64,000 nt of DNA from Tenericutes bacterium ADurb.BinA124 (GTDB lineage Bacteria; Bacillota_I; Bacilli_A; ML615J-28; CAG-698). Of the stretch, positions 9,086-17,973 are shown piece by piece. The stretch's first letter is position 1. Every line of letters starts with the position of its first letter. The stretch lies in the NCBI GenBank assembly GCA_002068415.1, contig MVZM01000007.1, positions 1-64,000 on the forward strand, read 5' to 3'. Made by a program: the position numbers and the translations under genes. A model generated the notes under the pieces. It was given only the letters and a program-made list of their open reading frames with translations, did no database searches and was not told where the DNA came from.

Positions 9086-9114
9086 AAAAAAAGGATGTTT
9101 TATATCCTTTTTTT
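9086..9114 (-). terminator. terminator of the lepA-to-hydrolase operon
   Basis: AAAAAAAGGAT (9086-9096) pairs with ATCCTTTTTTT (9104-9114) over 11 bp with a 7-base loop. It lies 65 bases past the hydrolase stop on the minus strand. The A/T arms allow it to act in both directions. Confidence 0.8.
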
Positions 9115-9179
9115 GAATTTAACCATTTTTTAGATGGTTTAATTATGGTTTTTTATGATGAAAAGTTTGTAGAAGGTTA

Positions 9180-10109
9180 TTATTTGGGCAGGTGTCTTAC
9201 AAACCAATTAACAAAATCGCTTCTTACTTCCTCTTTGCATAATTCTAAGAGAATTTCATGACGAGCTTGGTCGTAAAGTTTAAATTGCAAATCTTTAATT
9301 TGAATCTTTTGGTACTTTTCGTAAAGTTTGCTAATATCTTTTCCATAATTACCAACAGCACATTTACTGCCGCTAGCAATAAAAATTGGTAAATTTTTAG
9401 GAATTAATTCATAATTACGGTTAATCGTTTGGAGTTCGTGAAAAAAAGCCTTCCAGAAAGCCACAGTAAACATTCCGCCACAGTATTCATCGTCTACATA
9501 TTTATCAACTTCTTTTTCATCACGATTTAGCCAGTCATAAGGTGTGCGGTTCGGCTTAAAACCTGCATTGTATTTTTGGAATGTTAGTTTATCGATAAAT
9601 CGACTGCGATGTTTCATACCTTTAAAAGCGCCAATAAGAGTTGTAAAAAAGGACCCCATTTTTAAAAGGAACATTGAGTTTTTCATGGCTCCTGACAAAA
9701 TAACACCATTGATTTTTTTGCCATGTAATTGACAAAAACGCTGTACAATAGCCGAACCCATACTGTGGCCAAGTAAAAAGGTAGGCAAATTAGGATATTC
9801 GCTTTTAACTAATTCAACGATTTCATTTACATCAGATACTAAAGTCTCAAATGAGATGAAATCACCCAAATAACCATAGTTTTCTTTCGAAGAAATTGAG
9901 CCTTTATGTCCGCGCTGATTATGACCAAAGACAACAAAACCTTGATCGGTTAGGATTTTGATAAAATCAACATATCTTTCAATATGTTCAGCCATACCAT
10001 GAACGATTAAAACGATTCCTTTGGGGTCTTTTCGTTGTGTATTTTCCCATTTATAGCATTGAATCGCTCCATCTTTACTTAAATTTAAAATGCGTTGTTC
10101 CGTTTTCAT
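9180..10109 (-). CDS. alpha/beta hydrolase, monoacylglycerol lipase/lysophospholipase type
   Basis: This 309-residue protein belongs to the Hydrolase_4 (serine aminopeptidase S33) group of alpha/beta hydrolases. It has the oxyanion-hole HGMAEHIERY (about residues 38-47), the HNQRGHKGS loop, the nucleophile elbow LLGHSMGSAI with the catalytic Ser, and a late ARHEILLE that supplies the catalytic His. Such enzymes cleave monoacylglycerols or lysophospholipids; the substrate here is not determined. No signal peptide is present, so it is cytosolic. ATG 10109 has GGAG 6 bases upstream and lies 1 base after the deoB stop, so it ends the lepA-hemW-xerD-deoB operon. Confidence 0.88.
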   Translation of the reverse strand: MKTEQRILNLSKDGAIQCYKWENTQRKDPKGIVLIVHGMAEHIERYVDFIKILTDQGFVVFGHNQRGHKGSISSKENYGYLGDFISFETLVSDVNEIVELVKSEYPNLPTFLLGHSMGSAIVQRFCQLHGKKINGVILSGAMKNSMFLLKMGSFFTTLIGAFKGMKHRSRFIDKLTFQKYNAGFKPNRTPYDWLNRDEKEVDKYVDDEYCGGMFTVAFWKAFFHELQTINRNYELIPKNLPIFIASGSKCAVGNYGKDISKLYEKYQKIQIKDLQFKLYDQARHEILLELCKEEVRSDFVNWFVRHLPK

Positions 10110-10110
10110 A

Positions 10111-11310
10111 TTATTCTCCATCAATATTTAATACTTCTTTTAAAAAGCTTGTGCCGATTTTCGGCTTGGGAACGACAAAATTTTCAGCAATTGTTGCACC
10201 GACATCCGCAAAAGTTTGGCGAATGCCAAGATTAATGCCAGGCAACAAGCGATTGTAAACTAAAATTGGTACAAATTCGCGGGTGTGATCAGTACCTATA
10301 TGGGTGGGATCATTCCCATGATCGGCACAAATCATTAATAAATCATCATCGTTTAAAAACGGTAAGAGCTTGTTTAAATAAAAATCAAACTCTTCAACAG
10401 CTTTCGCATAGCCATAAGCATCACGACGGTGACCAAACTGGGCATCAAAATCGACCAAATTAACAAAACATAAGCCTAAAAATTGTTTTTGGGCTAAGGT
10501 GAGTGTTTCTTCCATCCCATGAGCATTGCTTTTAGTTTTGATAGCGTGGGTAATTCCTTCACCATCGAAAATATCATTAATCTTTCCGACGGCCAAAACA
10601 TCGAATTTTGCCTGTTTTAAGGCATCCAAAACTGTTTTTTGAAAAGGTTTAACGGCATAATCGTGACGGTTAGATGTTCTAGTAAAAGTTAAAGGTGTTG
10701 AACCAATGAAGGGACGAGCGATAATGCGACCAACCATCCAATCGGGGTTTTCTAAAGTAATCCGCCGAGCGATTTCACAAACCCGATATAATTCTAAAAG
10801 CGGGATTTTATCTTCATTGGCCGCAATTTGTAAAACGGAATCAGCGCTCGTATAAAGGATTAAGGCGCCCGTTTGTAAATGCTGTTCTCCTAATTCTTTG
10901 ATGATTTCGGTTCCGCTAGCGGCAATGTTACCGATAAATTCATGATTTGTTTGTTTTTCAAGTTCATCAATCAGAGCCTTGGGAAAGCCTTTTTCCGTAT
11001 AGGAAGGAAAAGATTTAGTGACATGAATGCCCATTAATTCCCAATGTCCGGTTAAAGTGTCTTTGCCAACGCTAATTTCCCGCATTTTGCCATAGGAAGC
11101 TAGTGCGTGTTTGGTGGGGGGAGTATTATTAACATCGGTGATGTTCCCAATACCCATTTTTTGGAGGGTCGGGATGGCGAAATCGGGTTTCGCATAACTC
11201 AAATGCTTAAGAGTATTGGTATTTAAGTCGTGGTATTTCTCGGCATCTTCTTGGGCGCCGACACCGACCGAATCAATAACAATTAAGAAAATGCGCTTAA
11301 ATTTAGTCAT
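10111..11310 (-). CDS. deoB: phosphopentomutase
   Basis: DeoB interconverts ribose-1-phosphate or deoxyribose-1-phosphate with the 5-phosphates in nucleoside salvage. The 399 residues match the usual length of about 390. The alkaline-phosphatase-like fold shows the N-terminal metal site LIVIDSVGVGAQEDA and the phosphorylated-threonine region GKDTLTGHWELMG. The C-terminal metal cluster ICADHGNDPTHIGTDHTRE is also present. It overlaps xerD by 8 bases and is followed at once by the hydrolase gene. No deoC, pdp or deoD is visible nearby, so the salvage partners are elsewhere. Confidence 0.96.
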   Translation of the reverse strand: MTKFKRIFLIVIDSVGVGAQEDAEKYHDLNTNTLKHLSYAKPDFAIPTLQKMGIGNITDVNNTPPTKHALASYGKMREISVGKDTLTGHWELMGIHVTKSFPSYTEKGFPKALIDELEKQTNHEFIGNIAASGTEIIKELGEQHLQTGALILYTSADSVLQIAANEDKIPLLELYRVCEIARRITLENPDWMVGRIIARPFIGSTPLTFTRTSNRHDYAVKPFQKTVLDALKQAKFDVLAVGKINDIFDGEGITHAIKTKSNAHGMEETLTLAQKQFLGLCFVNLVDFDAQFGHRRDAYGYAKAVEEFDFYLNKLLPFLNDDDLLMICADHGNDPTHIGTDHTREFVPILVYNRLLPGINLGIRQTFADVGATIAENFVVPKPKIGTSFLKEVLNIDGE

Positions 11311-12214
11311 GCTTTTCTCCTTGCGGGGCTCGGGGATGAGCTTTTAAATAGAGTTCTTTAATGCGGGCGTTGTTAATGTGGGTATAAATTTCGGTTGTGG
11401 AAATATTTTCGTGACCTAAAAGTTCTTGAATATACCGTAAATCTAAACCGCGGGCCAGTAAATGGGACGCAAACGAGTGCCGCAACTTATGGGGAGAAAC
11501 TGCTTTATTGATTCCCGCCTTAAGAGCACATTCTTTAATAATGACAAAGAAATTTTTTCGGGTCATCGGCTTTCCTAAATGCGTTAAAAAAACAAAATCC
11601 GTTGGAACGCTCGTTAATAACTTAGGACGAGCCGTCATTAGATAAGTTTTTATCGCATCAATTGCTTGATCACCAATGGGGACAATTCTTGTTTTTTGGC
11701 CTTTTCCTAAAACATCTAAAAATCCCATTTCTAAATGAAGGTCTTTAAAGCGCAGACTGATTAATTCACTGACGCGTAATCCCGATGAATATGCTAGTTC
11801 AATCATCGCTTTGTTGCGAAGGCCGATGGTAGTATCCGTCGTTAATTGATTTAACAGTTTTTCTACTTCTTCAACGGAAAGAACAATGGGTAATTTCTTT
11901 TCCGTTTTGGGACTTTTAATGAGCTTGGCAACATTCATTTTAACATATTTTTCTTTAAAAAGAAATCGATGAAAAGATTTGATAGCGGAAAGTTTCCGCG
12001 CCATCGTAATGTTGCTTTTTTGTTTTCTTTTTAAACTGCTTAAAAATTGACGAACATCTTCGACGGTTATTTCATCAGGTTCTTGGCGTAGGCGGTATTT
12101 ACTTAAATATTCCAAATATTGTCGCAAATCGCGTTCATACGCTCTTTTCGTATCAGTGCTTAAATTAAGTTCGCCGGCAATATAATAAAGATATTCACTT
12201 AAATAATTATTCAT
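11303..12214 (-). CDS. xerD: tyrosine recombinase XerD
   Basis: XerD is a tyrosine recombinase that resolves chromosome dimers at dif, normally together with XerC. The 303-residue protein has an N-terminal SAM-like core-binding domain (residues 1-90) and a C-terminal catalytic domain. All catalytic residues are visible: Arg in SSGLRVSELISL, Lys in LGKGQKTRIVP, His/Arg in SPHKLRHSFASHLL, His in LLGHENIS and Tyr in TTEIYTHI. It lies 2.8 kb from the probable dif site. It sits between hemW and deoB; a xerD-deoB neighbourhood is also known in Bacillus (ripX-drm). Its start lies 11 bases beyond the hemW stop codon. Confidence 0.95.
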   Translation of the reverse strand: MNNYLSEYLYYIAGELNLSTDTKRAYERDLRQYLEYLSKYRLRQEPDEITVEDVRQFLSSLKRKQKSNITMARKLSAIKSFHRFLFKEKYVKMNVAKLIKSPKTEKKLPIVLSVEEVEKLLNQLTTDTTIGLRNKAMIELAYSSGLRVSELISLRFKDLHLEMGFLDVLGKGQKTRIVPIGDQAIDAIKTYLMTARPKLLTSVPTDFVFLTHLGKPMTRKNFFVIIKECALKAGINKAVSPHKLRHSFASHLLARGLDLRYIQELLGHENISTTEIYTHINNARIKELYLKAHPRAPQGEKHD

Positions 12215-12225
12215 AACTACCTCAG

Positions 12226-13374
12226 TTAAAAGAAACGAACTAGGACTTCATTGGATAAAAATAACTTGTCTTGGGGAATGAATAAATGGTTGTCTTTAAG
12301 AATCAGCATTTTTTTGCTGATTAACTCATTAATAACGGGAAACATGCTCAAAACATCACAATGATAACGTTCTTTAAAAGATTTTAAGTTAATTCCCGTG
12401 ATTTTACGAAGGCCGAGCATTAAATGTTCGCGCATTTGCTCGGTTTTGGAAAGGCGAATTTGTTCATCAAAGGGCATTTTTAATAAGTCAACACCATGAA
12501 AATAGCGCTCTAAATGATGAGGATTGGTATAACGGGTCTGAGCTAGATAATAACTGGCGCTGGCCCCTAAAGCTAAATAGGGTTCGTTATTCCAATAAAC
12601 GAGATTATGACGACTTTGATAGCCGTCAAGACAAAAATTGCTGATTTCATATTGTTTGTAAGATTGCGAAGATAAATAATGTTGGGCTTTCTCATATAAT
12701 TTACTTTGTTTGTCATCGCTCATTTCCGAAAAAAGACCCTTGGCTTGCCAATGAGCTAGAACAGTTTTTTCTTCCAAAATCAGTGCATAAAGTGAAATAT
12801 GTTTGGCATGATGGCTAATGGCTTGTTGTAAGTCGCTTTTTAAAATTGAGAAACTTTCTGTTGGCACACCGAAAATGATATCAACATTGACATTTTCTAA
12901 TTGATATTGATGGCAAAGCTTTAAAGCAAGAATGGCTTCTTCACGAGTATGCTGACGCCCTAAAAGTTTTAGTTTATTTTCATTAAATGATTGAATCCCT
13001 AAACTTAAACGGTTGATGTGATATTTGCTTATCAAAGTTAAGAAATCAGCGGTAATATCGCCGGGATTAGCTTCAATGGTAAATTCTAAAACATGGGACA
13101 AATCCCAATAATCATGCAGGGCGGATAGTAATTTTTGCAATAGTGGTAATGGTAAAGCACTCGGCGTTCCCCCACCAATATAAACAGTTGTTATGAGAGG
13201 ATGAAGAGGAGCCCATCTTGCCATTTCTTTGATTAAATAATCAATATATTTAACTTTAACTTCCGGTTTAGCTCGCATTTTATAAAAATCACAATAATGG
13301 CAAATAGTTGAACAAAAGGGGATATGAAGGTAGAGGGCTCGTACATCCTCACTAAATTGCTTATTGGTCATCAT
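12226..13374 (-). CDS. hemW: radical SAM protein HemW (coproporphyrinogen III oxidase-like)
   Basis: HemW is a radical SAM protein thought to act in heme trafficking; it was long annotated as oxygen-independent coproporphyrinogen oxidase. The N-terminus carries [18 protein letters not shown] with the CxxxCxxC cluster motif, then [10 protein letters not shown] and [10 protein letters not shown]-terminal HemN-like domain follows ([14 protein letters not shown]). The 382-residue length fits. The Cys after the cluster that marks true HemN is replaced by Asp-Phe (CDF), as in HemW. No heme genes are visible here. The start overlaps lepA by 14 bases with no clear ribosome binding site, so coupling to lepA is likely; ATG 13371 is an alternative. 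Confidence 0.93.
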   Translation of the reverse strand: MMTNKQFSEDVRALYLHIPFCSTICHYCDFYKMRAKPEVKVKYIDYLIKEMARWAPLHPLITTVYIGGGTPSALPLPLLQKLLSALHDYWDLSHVLEFTIEANPGDITADFLTLISKYHINRLSLGIQSFNENKLKLLGRQHTREEAILALKLCHQYQLENVNVDIIFGVPTESFSILKSDLQQAISHHAKHISLYALILEEKTVLAHWQAKGLFSEMSDDKQSKLYEKAQHYLSSQSYKQYEISNFCLDGYQSRHNLVYWNNEPYLALGASASYYLAQTRYTNPHHLERYFHGVDLLKMPFDEQIRLSKTEQMREHLMLGLRKITGINLKSFKERYHCDVLSMFPVINELISKKMLILKDNHLFIPQDKLFLSNEVLVRFF

Positions 13375-15193
13375 CAATACTTAAAACTGCCAAAAAGGCG
13401 GTTTGTGGGACTTCAACACTGCCAATGGTTTTCATGCGTTTTTTACCTTCTTTTTGTTTTTGTAACAACTTCTTCTTACGGCTAATATCACCGCCATAAC
13501 ATTTCGCCAAAACATTTTTGCGTAAGGCTTTTAAAGTAGAGCGGGCGATAATCTTTGAACCTAAAGCTGCTTGAATAGGAACTTCAAACATTTGGCGTGG
13601 CAAAAGTTCTTTTAATTTATCCGTAATGGCTTTCCCTCGGCGGAAAGCAGTATCTTTATGAACGATAAGACTGAGGGCATCGACTTTTTCGCCGTTTAAT
13701 AAAATATCCATTCTTACTAATTTTGACGACAAATAATTTGAAAGTTGATAGTCAAACGAGGCATAACCCTTGGTTGCCGATTTCAAACGATTAAAGAAAT
13801 CATAAATGATTTCAGATAAAGGCATTTCATATTCCAAAGTTACTCTAGTTGCTTCAATATATTTCATGCTTTTAAAAATAGCTCGTTTGTTTTGACAAAT
13901 CTCCATAATGGGTCCAATATATTCTGCCGGTGACATAATTGTCGTTAAGACATATGGTTCTTCTATGCTTTTAATAAAATTAGGTTCCGGCATGAGGGAA
14001 GGATTATCAATCATAATCGTCCGGCCATTTTCTAAGTTGACGCGATAACTAACACTGGGAGCGGTGGCAATTAAATCGAGATTAAATTCTCGTTCAAGTC
14101 GTTCTTGTACAATATCCATATGGAGTAAGCCTAAAAAACCGACTCGAAAACCAGAACCGAGAGCTTGCGAACTTTCCGGTTCAAAAATTAAAGCGGCGTC
14201 ATTCAATTTTAATTTTTCTAAAGCTTCTTTTAATTCCCCAAATTTCGTATTATCAATGGGGAACATTCCACAGAAAACCATTGGGTTTAGATGACGATAA
14301 CCGGGGAGCGGTTTAGCGGCGGGTTTATGTTTACCGGTGATAGTATCACCGACGCGGACTAAATTAATATCCTTAATGCTAGCCGCTAGATAACCGACAT
14401 CACCAACGGATAAGAATTCCCGTTTGACTTCATTAGGAGTATAAACGCCGACTTCCGTCACTTCAAATTCTACACCATTGGCCATGGAGATAATTTTATC
14501 GCCTTTACGAACGGTGCCATTAATGATGCGGATGGAGGGAACAATCCCGCGATATTGATCATAATAGGAATCAAAGATTAGGGCTTGTAAAGGAGCATGG
14601 GGGTCACCTTGGGGACAAGGGACTTTCTTTACAATGCTTTCTAAAACTTCACGAATGCCAAGTCCTTGTTTTGCGGAAACTAACAAGGCATCTTTGGCAT
14701 CCAAACCAATGACATTTTCAATTTCCTTTTTTACAAATTCCGGATTAGCATTGGGAAGATCAATTTTATTGATAACGGGAATGATTTCTAAGTTATTATC
14801 AATGGCTAGATAAACATTGGCTAATGTTTGGGCTTCTATTCCTTGAACGGCATCAACAACTAAAATAGCACCTTCACAAGCTGCTAATGAACGGGAAACT
14901 TCATAGGTAAAGTCGACATGTCCCGGTGTGTCAATTAGGTGTAAAATGTAACGATGGCCATCTAAAGCTTGGTAAACAATTTCCACTGCATTTAATTTAA
15001 TCGTTATCCCGCGTTCTCGTTCAATATCCATGGAATCAAGCAATTGTTCTTTCATTAACCTCGCTTCCACTGTATGTGTTAATTCCAAAATGCGGTCGGC
15101 TAATGTGCTTTTACCATGATCAATATGGGCAATAATCGAAAAATTGCGGATGAATTTTTGTCGTTCGTTTAAATCGTTTTGCTTGATATTCAT
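13361..15193 (-). CDS. lepA: elongation factor 4 (LepA)
   Basis: LepA is a ribosome-binding translational GTPase. The 610 residues show G1 [11 protein letters not shown]2 [10 protein letters not shown]3 DTPGHVDF and G4 [11 protein letters not shown]-like domains II, III and V and the LepA-specific C-terminal domain follow, ending near the conserved [23 protein letters not shown] chose ATG 15193 because AGGA lies about 10 bases upstream; the in-frame ATG at 15202 touches that site. It heads the operon lepA-hemW-xerD-deoB-hydrolase; lepA-hemW is a common pair in Firmicutes. Confidence 0.97.
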   Translation of the reverse strand: MNIKQNDLNERQKFIRNFSIIAHIDHGKSTLADRILELTHTVEARLMKEQLLDSMDIERERGITIKLNAVEIVYQALDGHRYILHLIDTPGHVDFTYEVSRSLAACEGAILVVDAVQGIEAQTLANVYLAIDNNLEIIPVINKIDLPNANPEFVKKEIENVIGLDAKDALLVSAKQGLGIREVLESIVKKVPCPQGDPHAPLQALIFDSYYDQYRGIVPSIRIINGTVRKGDKIISMANGVEFEVTEVGVYTPNEVKREFLSVGDVGYLAASIKDINLVRVGDTITGKHKPAAKPLPGYRHLNPMVFCGMFPIDNTKFGELKEALEKLKLNDAALIFEPESSQALGSGFRVGFLGLLHMDIVQERLEREFNLDLIATAPSVSYRVNLENGRTIMIDNPSLMPEPNFIKSIEEPYVLTTIMSPAEYIGPIMEICQNKRAIFKSMKYIEATRVTLEYEMPLSEIIYDFFNRLKSATKGYASFDYQLSNYLSSKLVRMDILLNGEKVDALSLIVHKDTAFRRGKAITDKLKELLPRQMFEVPIQAALGSKIIARSTLKALRKNVLAKCYGGDISRKKKLLQKQKEGKKRMKTIGSVEVPQTAFLAVLSIDDDQ

Positions 15194-15216
15194 ATTTTTC
15201 ATTTCCTATAGTAATT

Positions 15217-15245
15217 ATTCTACCTTATTTCGCAAAAAAAGGCAA
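15217..15245 (-). promoter_or_regulatory. putative promoter of the lepA operon
   Basis: On the minus strand TTGCCT (15245-15240) and TAGAAT (15222-15217) are 17 bases apart and lie 24 bases before the lepA start. The -35 match is 4 of 6. Confidence 0.5.
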
Positions 15246-15321
15246 TATAATTAAAAAACGGCTTGGTTTGAGTTTTCTCAAAAAAGATTATCCGAGAATT
15301 AATGAAAAAATAAAGATAAAA

Positions 15322-15330
15322 TGCTATAAT
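15322..15330 (+). promoter_or_regulatory. extended -10 promoter of recU
   Basis: TGCTATAAT (15322-15330) is a perfect extended -10 element 30 bases before recU. No good -35 box is seen. Confidence 0.6.
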
Positions 15331-15359
15331 AAAGGCATGAAAAAGGAAAACAAGGATTT

Positions 15360-15932
15360 ATGAAGGTAAAATATCCCAATCCAAGCATCAAAATTGAAAA
15401 ACCAAACAAAAGCAAGTCCCATGGAATGCTGTTTGAAAATGGTCTTAATATCTCTAACGAATATTATCGCATCCATAATCGTGCCATCATTTATAAGAAA
15501 CCAACTCCCATTCAGGTTGTGAAAGTTGAATACCCCGCCCGCAACAAAGCCAGGATTGCGGAAGCTTTTTACCGTGTCCCTTCAACCACTGATTATAATG
15601 GGATTTATCGTGGTCAATATCTTGATTATGAGGCCAAAGAAACCAATAATTTAAGTTTTGCCTTCAAGCACATTTACCCTCATCAAATTGAGCATTTAAC
15701 TAAGGTTGCGGAAATGGGGGGGATTGCTTTCATTATTATTTTTTATCGAAAAGTCAATGAAATCTATTTAATTGACATTAAAGTTTTTAATGAATTGGTA
15801 CAATTGGGAGAAAAAGGCGGTTTAAAAAGCATTCCTGTTGAGGTCGCCAAAGCTAAAGGCCAATTAGTTACTCAAGGTTATACACCGCCGATTGATTATT
15901 TGGCTGCCGTTGATTTAATTTATTTTAAGTAA
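15360..15932 (+). CDS. recU: Holliday junction resolvase RecU
   Basis: RecU cleaves Holliday junctions in Firmicutes recombination repair. The 190-residue protein shows the family opening SHGMLFENGLNISNEYYR and the nuclease core STTDYNGIYRGQYLDYEAKET, where Asp, Glu and Lys form the metal site. FKHIYPHQIEHL follows, and the C-terminus is IDYLAAVDLIYF. The usual neighbouring penicillin-binding protein gene is absent. AAGGA lies only 3 bases before ATG 15360. An 8-codon mini-ORF (15337-15363) overlaps the start, so coupling to a leader peptide is possible but unproven. Divergent lepA lies upstream and convergent thiT downstream. Confidence 0.94.
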   Translation: MKVKYPNPSIKIEKPNKSKSHGMLFENGLNISNEYYRIHNRAIIYKKPTPIQVVKVEYPARNKARIAEAFYRVPSTTDYNGIYRGQYLDYEAKETNNLSFAFKHIYPHQIEHLTKVAEMGGIAFIIIFYRKVNEIYLIDIKVFNELVQLGEKGGLKSIPVEVAKAKGQLVTQGYTPPIDYLAAVDLIYFK

Positions 15933-15962
15933 AAAAGCCTTGCTGCGTAGCAAGACTTTTTT
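15931..15962. terminator. bidirectional terminator between recU and thiT
   Basis: AAAAAAG-C-CTTGCT (15931-15943) pairs with AGCAAG-A-CTTTTTT (15949-15962) around a GCGT loop. T-runs are present on both strands. It covers the 3' ends of the convergent recU and thiT. Confidence 0.88.
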
Positions 15963-16494
15963 AATGGACATCAGTAATAATTGTTTTCATCGATAAACCC
16001 AACACCATGGCTAAAACCGTCGATATGGCATTATATGGTAAATTGTAAATGATGAAAGAATAAATAAAAATTGTTTGGTCAGCAGGAGTATTATTGGCAA
16101 AAAACATAACTCCGCTTAAAGAATGCATGATATACTTCACGAAACCACCAAGGAATAAGGCTAAAAGAAACCAAAAAGTGTTGGTTCGTTTCTGATGAAA
16201 AAAACCAGTAAGTCCAAAAGCTAAACCAACAAATAAATAATCAAAGAAAATAGAGCCAAAATGTAAAACATATCCATCAAGTAACCAATGATTAAAAGCA
16301 AAGATTAAACCGCCTAAAAAACCATATTTTAGACCTCTTCTTAAACCAATGGCTAAAATGGGTAGATAAGCAAAAGAAACACTACCACCTTGAGGCATTT
16401 GAAAAATCGCAACTAAATTACTAATGATTTGCAAGACGATTCCCAAAGCCACCAATATTGCTGTTTCCGTAATCGCTTTAATGTCTTTTGTCAT
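15961..16494 (-). CDS. thiT: thiamine-specific ECF transporter S-component ThiT
   Basis: ThiT is the substrate-binding membrane subunit of an energy-coupling-factor transporter for thiamine. It works with a shared EcfA/A'/T module that is not in this window. The 177 residues form about six membrane helices. The family pattern is visible: GGSVSFAYLPILAIGLRRG, GFLGGLIFAFNHWLLDGY and LHFGSIFFDYLFVGLAFG. The TPP riboswitch directly upstream independently points to thiamine. AGGAG lies 6 bases before ATG 16494, inside a hairpin that can hide it. The gene is monocistronic and ends at a bidirectional terminator. Confidence 0.95.
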   Translation of the reverse strand: MTKDIKAITETAILVALGIVLQIISNLVAIFQMPQGGSVSFAYLPILAIGLRRGLKYGFLGGLIFAFNHWLLDGYVLHFGSIFFDYLFVGLAFGLTGFFHQKRTNTFWFLLALFLGGFVKYIMHSLSGVMFFANNTPADQTIFIYSFIIYNLPYNAISTVLAMVLGLSMKTIITDVH

Positions 16495-16520
16495 AAAAAA
16501 CTCCTAGAGTAATTCTAGGA
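16495..16520 (-). promoter_or_regulatory. riboswitch expression platform: hairpin that includes the thiT ribosome binding site
   Basis: On the minus strand TCCTAGA (16520-16514), ATTAC and TCTAGGA (16508-16502) form a 7-bp stem. The next bases complete AGGAG (16505-16501) and six T's, then ATG 16494. The hairpin can act as a terminator and also blocks the Shine-Dalgarno sequence. Confidence 0.7.
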
Positions 16521-16535
16521 ATGCTCGTTAAAAAA

Positions 16536-16612
16536 GGTTTCCTACGCTAGCATTACCTAGATCAGGTTTAAGGGTCGTTGCCCTGACGCAACCTCTCAGC
16601 CGAAGCTCCCCA
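16536..16612 (-). promoter_or_regulatory. TPP (thi-box) riboswitch aptamer
   Basis: On the minus strand the core reads GGGGAGC, GGCTGAGAGG, then GACCC, AACCTGATCTAGGTAATG and CTAGCGTAGGAA. These are the conserved TPP aptamer blocks in correct order. Thiamine pyrophosphate binding should reduce thiT expression. The identification is firm; the switching mechanism is inferred from the adjoining hairpin. Confidence 0.96.
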
Positions 16613-16652
16613 TTAATGATTATATTACAAATTTATAAAAAATGCCAGCCTT

Positions 16653-17321
16653 TTAATAATTAAGATTCCAATCAATTTTTTTAATCCCTTGGGACGCTAA
16701 AAATTGATTGCATTTGGAAAAGTATTTGCCACCAAAAAAACCACGATAAGCCGAAAGGGGGCTGGGATGCGGACCCGTGATGATAAGATGATGGGGATTG
16801 GTCAAGAGGGCCGCCTTATTAATTGCATATTTCCCCCAAAGAATATAAACAACCGGTTCTTGTTTGTCATTGATTAATTTTAAGATGAAGTCCGTAAATT
16901 GTTCCCATCCCATATCTTTATGGCTCGTTGCAAAACCTTGGCGAACTGATAACACGGCATTTAAAAGTAAAACGCCTTGTTGAGCCCATTTCGTTAAATC
17001 ACCACTTTTAGGATAAGAAATTCCCAAATCATTTTTCAATTCGCGAAAAATGTTTTGTAAGGAGGGGGGAAAAGGAACATTATTTTTAACAGAAAAACAT
17101 AAGCCATGAGCTTGTCCTTCCTCATGATAGGGATCCTGACCCAAAATGACGACTTTTACATTTTCATAAGGAGTCAAAGTAAAAGCATTAAACAATTCGT
17201 GCTTTGGAGGAAAGACGCGATAATTTGCATATTCTCTTTCCAAAAAACGCACTAATTTTAAAAAATAAGGTTGGTAAAATTCGGTGTTAATTTTCCCATC
17301 CCAACTTTCGCTAATAATCAT
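16653..17321 (-). CDS. ung: uracil-DNA glycosylase (family 1)
   Basis: Ung removes uracil from DNA by flipping it out and hydrolysing the glycosidic bond. The 222-residue protein has the water-activating loop VVILGQDPYHEEGQAHGLCFSV with the catalytic Asp. It also has the LLLNAVLSVRQGFATSHKDMGWE region, VYILWGKYA, and the intercalation loop TGPHPSPLSAYRGFFGG with the catalytic His. Length and all motifs match family 1. It lies 14 bases downstream of the DUF402 gene and shares its promoter. Confidence 0.97.
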   Translation of the reverse strand: MIISESWDGKINTEFYQPYFLKLVRFLEREYANYRVFPPKHELFNAFTLTPYENVKVVILGQDPYHEEGQAHGLCFSVKNNVPFPPSLQNIFRELKNDLGISYPKSGDLTKWAQQGVLLLNAVLSVRQGFATSHKDMGWEQFTDFILKLINDKQEPVVYILWGKYAINKAALLTNPHHLIITGPHPSPLSAYRGFFGGKYFSKCNQFLASQGIKKIDWNLNY

Positions 17322-17335
17322 GATTTTTCACCAAC

Positions 17336-17857
17336 TTAATTTTTTTCCTGGGTGGTTTTCATAAACAGCTCATACCATCCATTGACACAAGCACGATTAA
17401 AGGGGTCTTTTTTATTTTCGATAAATTCCATTAATTTCGTAAGGTTTTCTTTAATGATGCCCTTTATTTCTTCGGGGTATTGCATAACTTTCGTATTAAA
17501 ATCATATTCATCACGATCAAGCAACAAAACTTCACCATCAGGGAAAACTTTAACATCTAAATCGTAGTCAATGTATTTTAAACCTTCTTGATCAATGACA
17601 TAGGGAGAACTTAAATTACAATAATAATAAATGTCGTGGGTGCGAATCATGCAAATAATATTAAACCAATAATGTTTAAAAAAATAGCAAATCGCCGGTT
17701 CCCTTGTTTTCCATTTTCGGCCGTCGCCATCAATAACATCGACTTTGTTGTTGACAATAACGACTAATTCATCCGATTCAAAAATTTTGTAAACATAACG
17801 CCAGACACGATGTAATTCACCATCGTGTTTGTAACTAATGATATCCAAATGTTCCAT
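17336..17857 (-). CDS. DUF402 family protein, Ntdp-type nucleoside tri-/diphosphate phosphatase (UPF0374)
   Basis: This 173-residue protein matches the YgaC/UPF0374 group of DUF402. Members characterised in Staphylococcus hydrolyse nucleoside tri- and diphosphates. Visible family features are HRVWRYVYKI, the conserved WKTREPAICYFFKHYWFNIICMIR block, IDYDLDVKVFPDGEVLLLDRDEY near the putative metal site, and a C-terminal helix. It is the first gene of a two-gene unit with ung; both could act in nucleotide-pool or genome hygiene. ATG 17857 follows GAAGTGA. Activity is inferred from the family. Confidence 0.85.
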   Translation of the reverse strand: MEHLDIISYKHDGELHRVWRYVYKIFESDELVVIVNNKVDVIDGDGRKWKTREPAICYFFKHYWFNIICMIRTHDIYYYCNLSSPYVIDQEGLKYIDYDLDVKVFPDGEVLLLDRDEYDFNTKVMQYPEEIKGIIKENLTKLMEFIENKKDPFNRACVNGWYELFMKTTQEKN

Positions 17858-17880
17858 GGTTTCACTTCTTTCATAACTTT

Positions 17881-17909
17881 ATTATAGCAAAAAGACATTT
17901 TTATGTAAA
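17881..17909 (-). promoter_or_regulatory. strong promoter of the DUF402-ung unit
   Basis: On the minus strand TTTACA (17909-17904), a 17-base spacer and TATAAT (17886-17881) with an extended TGC lie 24 bases before the gene. Confidence 0.78.
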
Positions 17910-17940
17910 TTGATTTTTCAAAATAAGCTCATTAAAAGTA

Positions 17941-17970
17941 AAAACTTGTTAGCAAAGTAACAAGTTTTTA
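17941..17970 (-). terminator. terminator of mutS2-trx
   Basis: AAAAACTTGTT (17941-17951) and AACAAGTTTTT (17960-17970) form a perfect 11-bp stem with an 8-base loop, just past the thioredoxin stop codon. Confidence 0.88.
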
Positions 17971-17973
17971 AAA

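Larger units (their letters stand above)
8428..9179. other. 752-bp AT-rich intergenic region at the strand switch
   Basis: This is the largest gene-free stretch in the window, between the 3' ends of convergent operons. It holds the terminators of both sides and the dif site. The remainder (about 8500-9085) is very AT-rich, with many short T- and A-runs, and shows no coding frame. I looked for tmRNA, RNase P, SRP RNA and tRNA signatures and saw none. Confidence 0.8.

Noticed and set aside
9121-9139. Hairpin AACCAT/ATGGTT as a second terminator
   Set aside because: The stem is short and no T-run follows in the needed direction.
8428-9179. Possible replication origin or stable RNA gene in the AT-rich gap
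   Set aside because: No DnaA boxes, tmRNA tag, RNase P or SRP signatures were seen, and the strand switch is convergent, which fits a terminus and not an origin.
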